Positions 15,301-25,428 of a stretch of 42,096 bases of DNA are shown here, in pieces. A program made the position numbers and the translations under genes. The DNA is from Cochliopodium minus. Taxonomy: Eukaryota; Discosea; Himatismenida; Cochliopodiidae. The stretch is taken from assembly GCA_024220525.1 (NCBI GenBank), contig JAMYWO010000211.1, positions 1 through 42,096 of the forward strand, given 5' to 3'. The notes under the pieces are model-generated. The model searched no databases. It saw only the letters and a program-made list of their open reading frames with translations, and was not told the origin of the DNA. Each line of letters starts with the position of its first letter. Positions within the stretch are counted from its first letter, which is position 1.

Positions 15301-17822
15301 AATAAGTCCAAGAAATCCTATCTTCAATAGTTTTACAGGTTAATGTGGCAACATGTTTTTCTTCCAAAGAAAGAATAGTAAAACTATTTTCATTGAACGA
15401 AATAGTGCACCCACACAAATCTTTGTTGAACAAGAAATATAGGAGCTGGTCAATAATCAAAGAATAATGAATACTTTTATAAAAAAAAAAAGAAGGAAAA
15501 AAAAGGGTACAGAATCATCTTTGTAACATAATAAACGATCATTCCTTATTAAATAAAAAAGGGAGAGGTCTTCTTTATTTAAGAGATAGCCATTTTTAAG
15601 ATTGTCCGTTATTTCAAATTCACCTTGATTTTTCAAGGAATTCAACTCATGCGATGCCCTCATGATCGATTTATGAATAGAATACACCCAATCTTCTTTT
15701 TCTGTTTTCTTGCTATCTCCTTTCGTTTCGCTCACTTCAAAGTTTAATACATTTCCTATTTTAAAAATGAAATGATATAAAATAAAATAATTTAAAAATA
15801 TAATCATTTTATAATGATTATAAAAATTCTTTAAAATTAAAAATTCTCAATTTTTTTCTCTATAACATATGGAAAAATAATTACATGTATGTATATCAAT
15901 TGTATATTAGAAGAGATATCTCCAATTAAAAAGATGAATGATTTTTTTATCGTGTTAAAAATATGTGTCAGACACATATTAAAAAGATAAAATTTCCCCT
16001 TATGTTTAAATAAAAAAATAGTATTTCTTAATTTTATAATGAAAATTTGTTAGTAAAAATGATTGTTAATTGGGATATAAAAATTGATCCAAATTATATG
16101 GAGCAGATTAAATTCTCACAAAAAAATTTTCAATATTGAATTTATAAAGAAATGATAGATAAATTTCGAAGTTAAGAATGAATGAACTAAAAGAAGGAGA
16201 AAAATACCGTCAGTGGGATATAAGGTAAAAGAAGAATCAGAGAGATCCCTCACAGAAGATCCTACAAGCGAAAGAATGCCCTGGTGGCCAAAAGGAGGTT
16301 CATGTTTGTCAAGGTGAGATTTGTCGTACCATCTAAGAACATTGTCTCTCAACCAAAACCACTTTTCTTTTTTATTTTTGAACAGAAATCCTTTTTTTTC
16401 CAAACTTTCGTACTCTCTCTCCTCTGTTTTCTTTTCTATACTGTTGTCAAAGGTAGTTAGCGGATGGACAAGAGGACCATAAGTGATAGATTTCCTTTTG
16501 GATAAATTAGAGAGAAGTGTGAGGGTTTTTTGAATGGAATCAACCCATTTTGTTTTTGATACTTCGGTAGTGCATTGTAATTCATATTCTCCAAAAGAAG
16601 TTTTTATTTTGAAATCATGTTTGTTTATCCCTTTCACTGCGCTCCCTGAGTATAGTACTATGTGCTTTTTCACTTTACTTGGATGTATCTTCTCCTCTCC
16701 CTCTTCTTTTTCTTTTACAAATAATATCACTTCCCTATCTAATTTTTTTTTATTTTTTTTATTTTTTTTTCAAATTATTTATTTGTTACCTAACACTGTC
16801 CAATATTTTTTTTTATCGAAAAACAAAAAACCTTCACATTCAATCTTTGTTGTTTTCATATCCTCTGATAAGACTTTTTGTATACTGCGTTTCTGATATA
16901 GATCATCTAAAATCTTTTTAAAAGAAGAATTATAAAGATCATTTTAAAATGATAAATAAATTCTAGCAAAAAAAAAAAAAAAGAAAGTATCAATTTTACA
17001 ATATCCTTAGTTTCAATTTTAGAAGAGGAAATAGACTTTTGGATCATGGAAATCCATTCAAATTTTTCTGTATCATTTTTTGCAATAAAAGTTAATTTTT
17101 GTTGTATAGTCTTTACAATGAAAGAACTTTCATCGGAAGGATCTTCTCCCACAGAGGAATTCAGCAAAGAAATTGCTTCCAAAACTTTGGTATCATTATC
17201 TTTTTGTAGACAAATCAGTGAATCATTTTTCAAGATGCAAATAATCTCTTTTTTCCTTTCTTTGTTTAACAATATCCCCTTTTTTTCAATATGCTACAAA
17301 AATATATTCAAATTAGTTATTAAATTAGGTGAATGTAATTTGAATACCATTGATATATTAATTTCTTCAAATTCTTTTTTGTTTTGAACATCACAATATT
17401 TTTGCAAATCTAAAAACCATTCAACCAGGAGAGGATTATCATCAAAGATCACCTCATAATTCCGACCCAAAGGATTTATAATAATTATTTTATTTGATCT
17501 CCTTGAGATATTGCTTGATTTTAAAGAGATATGATCAATAGACCTTGCCAAAAAATCAAATCCTTGAATATCCTTTTTGGATCAAAATATAGGATAATAA
17601 ATGAAAAAATAAAAATTATTTAATTTACCATTGAAATATTTGATCCCTTTTCAAAGATATATAGCTCTCCATTATTCAATAATACAAAAATTAATATTTT
17701 ATTCCCATTAATCTTCAAATTGGAACATCTCAAAATCTATAAGAGGAATATATGATAACATATATTTCTAGATTGGTGTTTTTTGAAAAAAATAAATTTA
17801 CTTTTCTGATTTGAGAATCCAT
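12386..17822 (-). CDS. Multi-PH RasGAP
   Basis: Ten phase-consistent exons (17802-17822, 17629-17736, 17348-17572, 17000-17293, 16790-16913, 16208-16738, 15511-15755, 15289-15445, 14660-15214, 12386-14490) encode about 1454 residues. The first ~750 hold a chain of about six PH-like domains; most show the late Trp helix (VEWFLDLQ, FEWISMIQ, TKWVDSIQ, EDWVYSIH, RISWTYLLQQ, TDWVESLE). An Asn/Asp-rich linker follows, then the RasGAP domain: arginine finger LFRSNGLASK (Arg about 1203) and signature FLFLRFFCPAIVSP. It should switch Ras off at membranes, the PH array giving lipid targeting. The apparent start at 14491 is only an internal GTG; the exon is entered by splicing. The start chosen at 17822 encodes a 7-residue first exon (MDSQIRK). 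It diverges from PABP, 141 bp away. Confidence 0.88.
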
Positions 17823-17963
17823 TTTTTTTTAAAGAATGCAAAATATAAAAAATAAAAAAAAATCGATCAAAAAAAACCAAAAAAAAATATAGTACCCATT
17901 TTTTCATTTTTATAGAGATCTAATCATTTATTTATTTGCAGAAAAATTAAAAAAAAAAAAAAG

Positions 17964-19634
17964 ATGCAAATTCCTGAAAATAATCCAATTCCCCAAAATA
18001 ACCCTCAAACATTCCAAACAGGATCATTATATGTTGGAGATCTTGAACCAAATGTCACAGAATCAGTTCTTTTTGATACATTTAGAAAGGTTGGTCCTGT
18101 TGCATCTATCAGAGTATGCAGAGATTCCAGCACAAGAAGATCTTTGGGATATTCCTATGTCAATTATCATAGAGTGGAAGATGCAGAAAGAGCATTGGAT
18201 ACCTTGAATTATACTTCTATTGGAGAAGGGAAACCATGCCGTATCATGTGGTCACAAAGAGATCCTTCCTTAAGAAGAAGTGGACAAGGAAATATTTACA
18301 TCAAAGATTTGCACCCAAGTATCCAAAGTCAAGACCTTTACGATAATTTTTCCCAATTTGGAACCATTTTATCTTGCAAGGTAGAAACAGAACTCGATGG
18401 ACGCAGCAAAGGATTTGGCTATGTTCATTTTGAGAATGTGGAAGCAGCAAAGAAAGCAATAGAAGGAATTAACGGGATGGAGATAGAAGGGAAAGTTGTA
18501 CACGTGTTCGAATTTCAAACCAAAAAACAAAGATTGGGTGGTTCTCAAAATATTCCCAGATTTACCAACATCTTTGTCAAAAATTTGAACCCAAAAGTAA
18601 CAGAAAAAGAATTGACCGAAAAATTCTCAGAATATGGGAAAATTACTTCTTTGGTGATTATGTACGACAACAACAACGTCACCAAGGGATTTGGTTTCAT
18701 CAATTATTCCTCCTCTGAAGAAGCACAAAGATCCGTAGAAAAAGCACATGATACCGAATTTTTAGGACAAAAAATCTACGTGGCAAAGGCCCAGAAAAGA
18801 TCTGAACGCTTGAATGAACTACGCAAACAATTTGAGCAAAGAAAATTGAAATTTCAAGAATCCAATCTCTACGTCAAGAACTTGGATGATCAAATCGATG
18901 ACAACAAGTTTTTCGAATTATTTTCCAAATATGGAAAAATCATTTCTGCCAAAGTGATGAAAGATGAAAACCATTACAGCAAGGGTTTCGGCTTTGTTTG
19001 TTTCTCTAATCCTGAAGAGGCCCAAAAAGCATTCAATGAAAATGGAAAGATGCATTTTTCAAAACCCTTGTATGTCGCTCTTGCCCAAAGAAAAGAGATT
19101 CGTACTGCTCAACTCCAAGCTCAATATTCTCACAGGCAAATGCAAAAGACTCTCCCCTTCAACAACCACTCTTTCAACAACCAAAGAAATCCTTCCAATC
19201 AATCCAACAACTTCTACAACAACAACAACACCAACAACAACAACAATTTCTCCAATAATCGCCACTATCAAAAGACGAACAAGAACCAACAATACAACAA
19301 CAACTTTGGTGGACGCAAAAAACAAATCAACAGAAACAACAACAATCAATTCAACAATCAGGAAACCCAAAAGTCCAAACTTTTTGATGATGTCCACAAT
19401 GCTCCCGAAGGTTCCAAAAAGACAATCATCGGAGACTTTCTTTACGTCAAGATTGAAGAGTTTTTCAGAAATGGGCAGTCAAACTTTAGTGATTCTGGAA
19501 AGATTACTGGTATGCTTCTCGATTCCCTTGATGAACAGGAACTCCTCAATCTCGCTGAAGATAACAATGAGTTGATCAACAAGATTGAAGAAGCTATTCA
19601 AGTCTTGCAAGAACATCAAGAAAATCAAAATTAA
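17964..19634 (+). CDS. PABPC1: Poly(A)-binding protein
   Basis: An intronless 556-residue protein has the full PABP plan. There are four RRMs (about residues 20-100, 108-185, 201-278 and 303-379), with RNP1 cores SLGYSYVNY, SKGFGYVHF, TKGFGFINY and SKGFGFVCF. An Asn/Gln-rich linker (about 390-470) replaces the usual Pro-rich one. A C-terminal MLLE domain carries the diagnostic KITGMLL. It coats mRNA poly(A) tails in the cytoplasm, bridges to eIF4G through RRM1-2, and binds PAM2 peptides through MLLE. The ATG follows a run of fourteen A and a G. In animals an A-rich 5' UTR lets PABP repress its own mRNA, but many genes here have A runs before the start, so that reading is uncertain. The 3' end faces mtHsp70 across 230 bp. 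Confidence 0.95.
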   Translation: MQIPENNPIPQNNPQTFQTGSLYVGDLEPNVTESVLFDTFRKVGPVASIRVCRDSSTRRSLGYSYVNYHRVEDAERALDTLNYTSIGEGKPCRIMWSQRDPSLRRSGQGNIYIKDLHPSIQSQDLYDNFSQFGTILSCKVETELDGRSKGFGYVHFENVEAAKKAIEGINGMEIEGKVVHVFEFQTKKQRLGGSQNIPRFTNIFVKNLNPKVTEKELTEKFSEYGKITSLVIMYDNNNVTKGFGFINYSSSEEAQRSVEKAHDTEFLGQKIYVAKAQKRSERLNELRKQFEQRKLKFQESNLYVKNLDDQIDDNKFFELFSKYGKIISAKVMKDENHYSKGFGFVCFSNPEEAQKAFNENGKMHFSKPLYVALAQRKEIRTAQLQAQYSHRQMQKTLPFNNHSFNNQRNPSNQSNNFYNNNNTNNNNNFSNNRHYQKTNKNQQYNNNFGGRKKQINRNNNNQFNNQETQKSKLFDDVHNAPEGSKKTIIGDFLYVKIEEFFRNGQSNFSDSGKITGMLLDSLDEQELLNLAEDNNELINKIEEAIQVLQEHQENQN

Positions 19635-19864
19635 AAATAATCCTATCAATTAAAATTTCACATTCCTATGAACCCAAAAACAGTGTTTTATTTTTTTTAT
19701 ATTGCTTTTCTTGTCAAATTACAAATTTTATCTTTAAGAAAATGGAAAATTTATCAAAATCATCAATTTATTTTGATAAAAATTTTTTTATTTTTGGTTT
19801 CAACTTGAACATGACAAGCGAGAGAATACAAAATTTACTTTTAAAAAAAATTTAATATAAATAT

Positions 19865-22062
19865 TTATTTTTGTTCTTGTTGATTGTTTTGTTGGTTTCC
19901 TTGTTGATAGATTTGTTCGAAAAGTTTGTAAGATTCCCTTTTGAGAGAATCAGTGCGGTTACGAAGATCATCAATAGATAATTTGTCTTGTTTGATCTCT
20001 TCTTTCAAAGAAGAAATTTTATCTAATAATTGATTGACGTCATTAGAATTGAGTTTGTCAGAATATTTGGCGATATCTGATTCAATTGTATTCAAAGCAG
20101 ATTCAGCTTCATTGATTGATGATTTTTTTTCTTTCAATTTTTTGTCATTCTCTGAATTCATTTCTGCTTCTTTGATCATTCTTTCAATTTCTGATTCTGA
20201 TAAACCTCCACTTGATTGCACTTTGCAACTTTGTTCTTTACCAGTGTTCACATCTTTTGCTGTTGCAGTGACGATACCATTTGCATCTATTCCAAAAGTC
20301 ATTTCTATTTTTGGTACTCCCTTGGGTGCTGGAATCTTTTTAAAAAGAATTTTAATGCAAAATTTTTGAAGGAAATTTGGGTTTTACGATTCCATCTAAA
20401 ACAAATTGACCGAGTACTTTATTAAGTTTGGCAATTGGTCTTTCTCCTTGTAAAATTTCTACAGTGATACTGGTTTGTCCATCCACTGCAGTCTTTTTGA
20501 TTTCAAAGTTAATTGGATAATAAAGAAAAAAAAAAAAAAAGGTTACAGTGAATTGTTTAGTTGAAGAACAAGGAATGGCAGTATTTCTGTTAATCATAAC
20601 TGCATAGGATCCATCATGTAAAGAAGTACCAAGACTCAATGGAGTGACATCAATCAAAACAATTTGAGAATCTGTTGCTGCAACCAACTCACCACTTTTT
20701 ATAAAAATTAAATTGTTTTAAAAAAAAAAAGGATTCTGAATTGTTTTTTTTTTTTTTTACCTCAAAACAGAAGCTTGAAGAGCAGCCCCCATGGAAACAG
20801 CTTCATCAGGATTGACACCTTTGTTTGGTTCTTTTCCAAAAAATTTGGAAATGGTTCTTTGAACAAGAGGGGTTCTGATCATTCCTCCAACAAGAAGAAC
20901 CTCGTTGATATCTCCCTTGCTGAGTTTAGAATCTTTCAAACATTTTTCAACAGGAGTGATGGTTCTTTGAACCAAAGGAGTGATCATGTTTTCATAGTCT
21001 TTACGTGACAATTTGACTTGAAGATGTTTAGGTTCTCCTTTAACGTTAAGCAAATAAGGGAGATTGATTTCTGTTGTTTCAACGTTGGAGAGTTCACATT
21101 TTGCTTTCTCTGCAGCTTCTCTTAATCTTTGAAGAGCAATGGTTTCACCAGTAAGATCTACGCTGTGTGCTTTTTTAAATTGATCGATCAAGTAGTTCAT
21201 AATAGTGATGTCGAAATCTTCTCCTCCCAAAAAAGTATCTCCATTGGTGGCCAAAACCTCAAAAACACCATCTTGAATTTCCAAAATGGAAATATCAAAA
21301 GTTCCTCCACCTAAATCATAAACAGCTATGGTTTGTCCTTTTTTGGATTCGGATTTGAATCCAAATGCCAAAGCAGCAGCTGTTGGTTCATTTATAATTC
21401 TTGCGACATTCAATCCAGCGATCAAACCTGCATCTTTTGTTGCCTTTCTTTGAGAATCCTAAATAAATTTTGAGATAATTCAAAAACAAGTAGTTATATT
21501 TTATCTTTACATTAAAGTAAGCAGGAACTGTGATAACTGCAGCAGAAACTGAAGAACTGAGTGAAGTTTCAGCTTGATTTTTCAATTTTCTGAGAATCAT
21601 GGCACCAATTTGAGAAGGAGAATATTTCTTTCCACGAATCTCTATCCAAGCATCTCCATTATCCGAAGGAACAATTTTGAATGGCACGTGTTTCTTATCT
21701 TCTTCAGTCAGAGGATCATCATATCTTCTTCCAATCAATCTTTTTGCAGCATAAATTGTATTCAAAGGGTTGGTAACTGCTTGTCTCTTTGCTGTAACTC
21801 CAACAAGTGATTCTCCATCTGTTGTAAATGCGACAATAGAAGGGGTAGTATTGTGCCCTTCTTCATTGGGAATTACTTTTGGTACTCCATTATCTACATA
21901 AGAAACACAACTATTGGTGGTACCTAAGTCTATTCCAATATTTATCGCATAATTTCTTGATACTATGAGGGAATTCTTGAGATATTTGGGGGATTTTCTG
22001 AATAATTTTCCTTTGATTAAAGAATTATTTTTTAAAATCAATTTAGAAGTTTTCTTGAACAT
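19865..22062 (-). CDS. HSPA9: Mitochondrial Hsp70
   Basis: Five exons (21511-22062, 20761-21458, 20547-20694, 20388-20492, 19865-20335) encode about 657 residues, the usual mtHsp70/DnaK length. The first ~39 residues are basic, acid-free and rich in K, R, S and L up to RNYA, a typical matrix-targeting presequence. The ATPase domain follows with [36 protein letters not shown] and [10 protein letters not shown], then the substrate-binding part ([30 protein letters not shown]) and a helical lid ending in an Asn/Gln tail. It should drive protein import and folding in the matrix with GrpE and J-proteins. All four introns are 51-66 bp and three acceptors end in AAAAAG. A heat-shock-element-like site lies about 40 bp upstream of the ATG. 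Confidence 0.95.
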
Positions 22063-22100
22063 TTTGGATTTTTTTTATATTATTTTTTAATTTATTGAGA

Positions 22101-22113
22101 AAATATTCGAGAA
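22101..22113 (-). promoter_or_regulatory. Possible heat-shock element upstream of mtHsp70
   Basis: The plus strand reads AAA-TA-TTC-GA-GAA, three 5-bp-phased heat-shock units with two exact and one imperfect. It lies about 40 bp upstream of the mtHsp70 start at 22062. Position and gene make it plausible for HSF binding, but a match of this size can occur by chance in AT-rich DNA. Confidence 0.4.
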
Positions 22114-22240
22114 AAGAGTTTAAATTTTGCTTATCATGTTCATTTATTGATCAAGGAGGATAAAAACTTTTTTTTTGATCAATTTCATATAATTGATTGG
22201 AATATAATTTAGATATTTTTGTTGAATAATAAAAAAAAAT

Positions 22241-23389
22241 ATGGAAAATTCATTTCAATTAAAGGGAAAAACTGTATTCATAACAGGGGGTTCACGTGGT
22301 ATTGGGTAAAAAAAATATTCAATGAAATTAATTACACTTTATCTAAATTTTTTTATAGATTATCAATTGCTCTGAAACTGTAAGAAATGTGGTCATTAAT
22401 TTTATATATTCACATTTTGATTCAAAATAAAGAGCAAAGGAAGGTGCCAATATTGTGATTGCAGGTATAAACTTTTATGCTATTTTTTTCACTATTTATA
22501 TGAGATATAAATTATAGCTAAAACTGATTCACCACATCCAAAACTTCCTGGAACAATCCACACCGCTTGTAAACAAATAGAGGAAGTTGGTGGAAAGGCT
22601 TTGCCTATTAAATGTAATAATTTAGGTTAAATTGTTTGTTCCAAATTTAAATAAAATCATTTTAGGTGATATCAGAAATGAGGAAGAGGTCAAAGAAGCT
22701 ATCGAAAAAGCAGTCTCAACTTTTGGTGGAATAGATATTTTGATCAATAATGCATCAGCTATTTGGACTCAAGGAACAGAAGATACACCTATGAAAAAAT
22801 ACGATTTAATGAATACCATCAATGCAAGAGCAACCTTTATGACAACTAAATTTGCAATCCCTCATCTATTGATTTCTGCTTCAAAAGGAAGAAATCCCTC
22901 TGTTTTGAATATTTCTCCTCCTTTATCCATGAAAACCAAATGGTTCTCTCCCCATACTGCATACAGCATGAGCAAATATGGAATGTCCATGTGTATTTTG
23001 GGAATGAGTGGTGAATTTGCCGAAAAAGGAATCGCTTTCAATGCTTTATGGCCAAAACACGTAAAAAGAAATCTAAATCGCTCTTTATATCTTTTATTCA
23101 TTTTTTTTTAATAAAGGCTGTTGCAACCGCAGCAATTGAATGGATAGCAGGTAATGAAGCTTTAGAGAAATGCAGAAAACCAGAAATAATGGCAGATTCA
23201 GCTTTTATCATCCTCTCAAAAGATAGTTCGAAATTTACTGGTAATTTTTATATTGATGAAGTTGTCCTTGAAGAATCTGGCTTGTCCAAAAAAGAAATCC
23301 ATTTGAAATATTCAGTCAATCCTTCCATCATTCCTCTTCAAGATTTTTTTGTTGAGGAAGAACATTTCAAAGACCAACCAAAAATCTAA
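22241..23389 (+). CDS. HSDL2: HSDL2-like short-chain dehydrogenase
   Basis: Six exons, 22241-22305, 22359-22379, 22433-22464, 22518-22613, 22666-23060 and 23117-23389, keep phase and give about 293 residues. Exons 2 and 3 are only 21 and 32 nt. The fold marks are the NAD(P) site TGGSRGIG, IVIAAKTDSPHPKLPGTI (strongly HSDL2-like), NNASA, the catalytic Ser in NISPPL, YSMSKYG (Tyr and Lys) and NALWP. Human HSDL2 is a mitochondrial or peroxisomal dehydrogenase of uncertain substrate carrying a C-terminal SCP2 sterol-carrier domain. Here the protein stops shortly after FTGNFYIDE and DFFVEEEHF, so SCP2 is absent. I see no peroxisomal tripeptide at the end (PKI) and no clear presequence. It diverges from mtHsp70, with 178 bp between the starts. 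Confidence 0.9.
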
Positions 23390-23487
23390 TTTAATTTGAA
23401 AAATTGATCAAATAAAATATCGTTAACATTTGCGCAAAAAAAAAATTTATTTAAAAAATAACGATATCAATAAAAAAAAAAAAAAAA

Positions 23488-24414
23488 ATGGAAAAAAGGA
23501 AAAGTATATCTTCTGAGAATCAAAAGAAAGATAATAAGAGAATAAAAACAAAACAATTGACTCTGCTTGGTTTTGTGACAAAAAGAGATAAAAAAGTAGA
23601 AGAAATCAAAGAAACCATCCTAATTAATTCAAACAATTCCATAGAAGAAGAATTGAATAGATGTAAAGATAATCCTATATCGGAAAAAGATTCTTTAAAA
23701 AGATTCAAATCCATCGAAAAAAAGAAAAACAAAAAATTCTGGAAAGAATCTAGATTGAAATTAAAACCAAAGAATCATACTTGCTGCTTTTCAATCTTGA
23801 TGGATAGAAACTTGGATGAAGAAGGAAAGTCTGAATGGTTTTCTTGTGGATCAAAATTAACTTTTCAACAAAAGAATAAAGAAAACTTGCATATCATTGT
23901 AAAAAATCCCTTCAAGAAATTGGATTTCATCAATTATGAAGAAGATGGAGAAGAGGAAGAAGAGGATGATGAAGAAGAGGAAGAGGATGAGGAAGATATC
24001 GAAGAAAATGATGGATTTATAGAAAAGGATGATACAAATGAAATGAATGAAAAAAATCTGGAAAACATCTCCATTTCCATCATTGGCCCATACATCGACT
24101 TGGGAGAAACAATGATCCCTGAAGTGCTGCAAACATATATGATAAACAATCTTTCCAACATTGATTGTAAAGTCAACCTCATCACTCCTCTTCCAAAGAA
24201 AGAAAGAAAAGAAACTGTTGTTGATCCAAAAATGGTTGAACAGTTGAAAGAATTTTTAGAAGGAAATAAGGATTTGACAAACATCACGTCTCTTCTTGAT
24301 AAATTTTCTTCCGCTCCTTACTGTACAGAAAAAAAACTTTCTAAAAACTACCTAAAAAATTTGGTAAAACTTTTCACAAAGAAGGTTCAAGGAAACTATA
24401 TTTTCAAGAATTAA
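23488..24414 (+). CDS. Compact CAF-1 large-subunit-like protein
   Basis: A single exon of 308 residues, starting directly after an A run. Residues 23-30 (QLTLLGFV, within a basic stretch) fit a PCNA-interacting box (Q..L..F). A central block, WFSCGSKLTF...KNPFKKLDFINYEED, runs into a strongly acidic tract (about 152-175) ending in NDGFIEKDD. This order matches the CAF-1 p150/Cac1 region, whose acidic tract follows an FDYE-type motif and precedes DGFFVP. The C-terminal 60 residues (VDPKMVEQLKEFLEGN ... SKNYLKNLVKLFTKKVQGNYIF) resemble the Cac1 winged-helix domain that binds DNA. Such a protein would load H3-H4 behind replication forks. The long KER coiled coil of fungal and animal proteins is missing. 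The assignment rests on motif order, not a firm match. Confidence 0.55.
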   Translation: MEKRKSISSENQKKDNKRIKTKQLTLLGFVTKRDKKVEEIKETILINSNNSIEEELNRCKDNPISEKDSLKRFKSIEKKKNKKFWKESRLKLKPKNHTCCFSILMDRNLDEEGKSEWFSCGSKLTFQQKNKENLHIIVKNPFKKLDFINYEEDGEEEEEDDEEEEEDEEDIEENDGFIEKDDTNEMNEKNLENISISIIGPYIDLGETMIPEVLQTYMINNLSNIDCKVNLITPLPKKERKETVVDPKMVEQLKEFLEGNKDLTNITSLLDKFSSAPYCTEKKLSKNYLKNLVKLFTKKVQGNYIFKN

Positions 24415-24476
24415 TAATTTTATTAAAATAAATTTTTTTTTGAATAAAAATAAAATTGAGATTTTGAATAAAAATA

Positions 24477-25379
24477 ATGGTTTATACAATTTTGATATTG
24501 GGTGAAAAGGGAAGTGGAAAATCAATATTAATTGATACATTCAAAGAAAAAATAAAAAGAAAGGATCGGCCACAAAAAGAGAGTAGCACAGAGAGATATA
24601 AAGATTTTCAAAGAATTCATCTTGATGGAAAAATTTCAAAAATAAGATTAATTGAATCGAATGACCACGATAAAATTATAGAAAAAGTGGATGCTATTCT
24701 TTTATGTTTTGATCCTTTTTCTATAAATTCAATTGAATTTATGTTTGACACTTACAATAAAATATCAGATAGATATAAAGAACTGCTCAATAAAAATATA
24801 ATTGTTATTGTATCCACCAAAATGGAAGGAAAGGAAAAAAGAGAATCATTCCAAAATATACTCAATACCAATGAAAAATTAAAACAAATGATTAAAAATA
24901 ATCAAATAATCATCCAAACCAGCTCAATTGATGATAAAAATATAGCGATTGGTTTTGAAATTGTGATCAGAAAATTAAGAATCCTTTTTCCAAGCAAGAA
25001 AAGAATCAAAGATAACAAAAATTCTTTTCATTTCGAAAAAAGAACTTTATTACAAAACCCCATCATCAAGAAAATCCCAAAATCCAATCCAATCAGAACA
25101 GAATCAGAAATCAAAAATTTATCAATCTCCCAAAATAATTCAGAAATTATTGAAAATCAACAGGAAAATCCCACCAATAACATTAAAGATAACAATAATA
25201 GAACACAAACTGAAAAGAACATTTACTCAAAATATAACATCAATTACTTTCATTTGGATGAAAAAATTAATAAAGTTCTCAAAGAAAATAATTTGATTCA
25301 TGAAAAAAAATTATCAAATGAAGAACCCAAAAGACCAAAGAATTGGTTCAATATCTTTAATAAAGATGTTAAAAAATAA
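24477..25379 (+). CDS. Divergent Ras-like GTPase with long tail
   Basis: A single exon of 300 residues. The first ~170 follow a Ras-type G domain: P-loop GEKGSGKS (residues 9-16), a hydrophobic strand VDAILLCFDPFS where Ras has the ADAvlLvydit strand, IIVIVSTKMEGK in the NKxD position, and QTSSIDDKNI in the ExSA position. The G3 motif DxxG is not visible: the expected place reads RLIESNDHD. The NKxD equivalent is TKME. Nucleotide binding may remain, but ordinary Ras-type hydrolysis and switching look impaired, so this may be a pseudo-GTPase. The remaining ~130 residues are Asn/Lys/Glu-rich with a short conserved-looking end (PKRPKNWFNIF). No C-terminal CaaX is present. It starts 62 bp after the preceding gene on the same strand. 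Confidence 0.6.
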   Translation: MVYTILILGEKGSGKSILIDTFKEKIKRKDRPQKESSTERYKDFQRIHLDGKISKIRLIESNDHDKIIEKVDAILLCFDPFSINSIEFMFDTYNKISDRYKELLNKNIIVIVSTKMEGKEKRESFQNILNTNEKLKQMIKNNQIIIQTSSIDDKNIAIGFEIVIRKLRILFPSKKRIKDNKNSFHFEKRTLLQNPIIKKIPKSNPIRTESEIKNLSISQNNSEIIENQQENPTNNIKDNNNRTQTEKNIYSKYNINYFHLDEKINKVLKENNLIHEKKLSNEEPKRPKNWFNIFNKDVKK

Positions 25380-25428
25380 ATTTTTTGTTGAAAATATACA
25401 TGAAAAATTCATATTTTTCAAAAATAAT

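Noticed and set aside
18964-19575. Second Thr-rich frame inside PABP
   Set aside because: Off-frame reading of the CAA/AAC-rich linker; the RRM and MLLE frame is clearly the real one.
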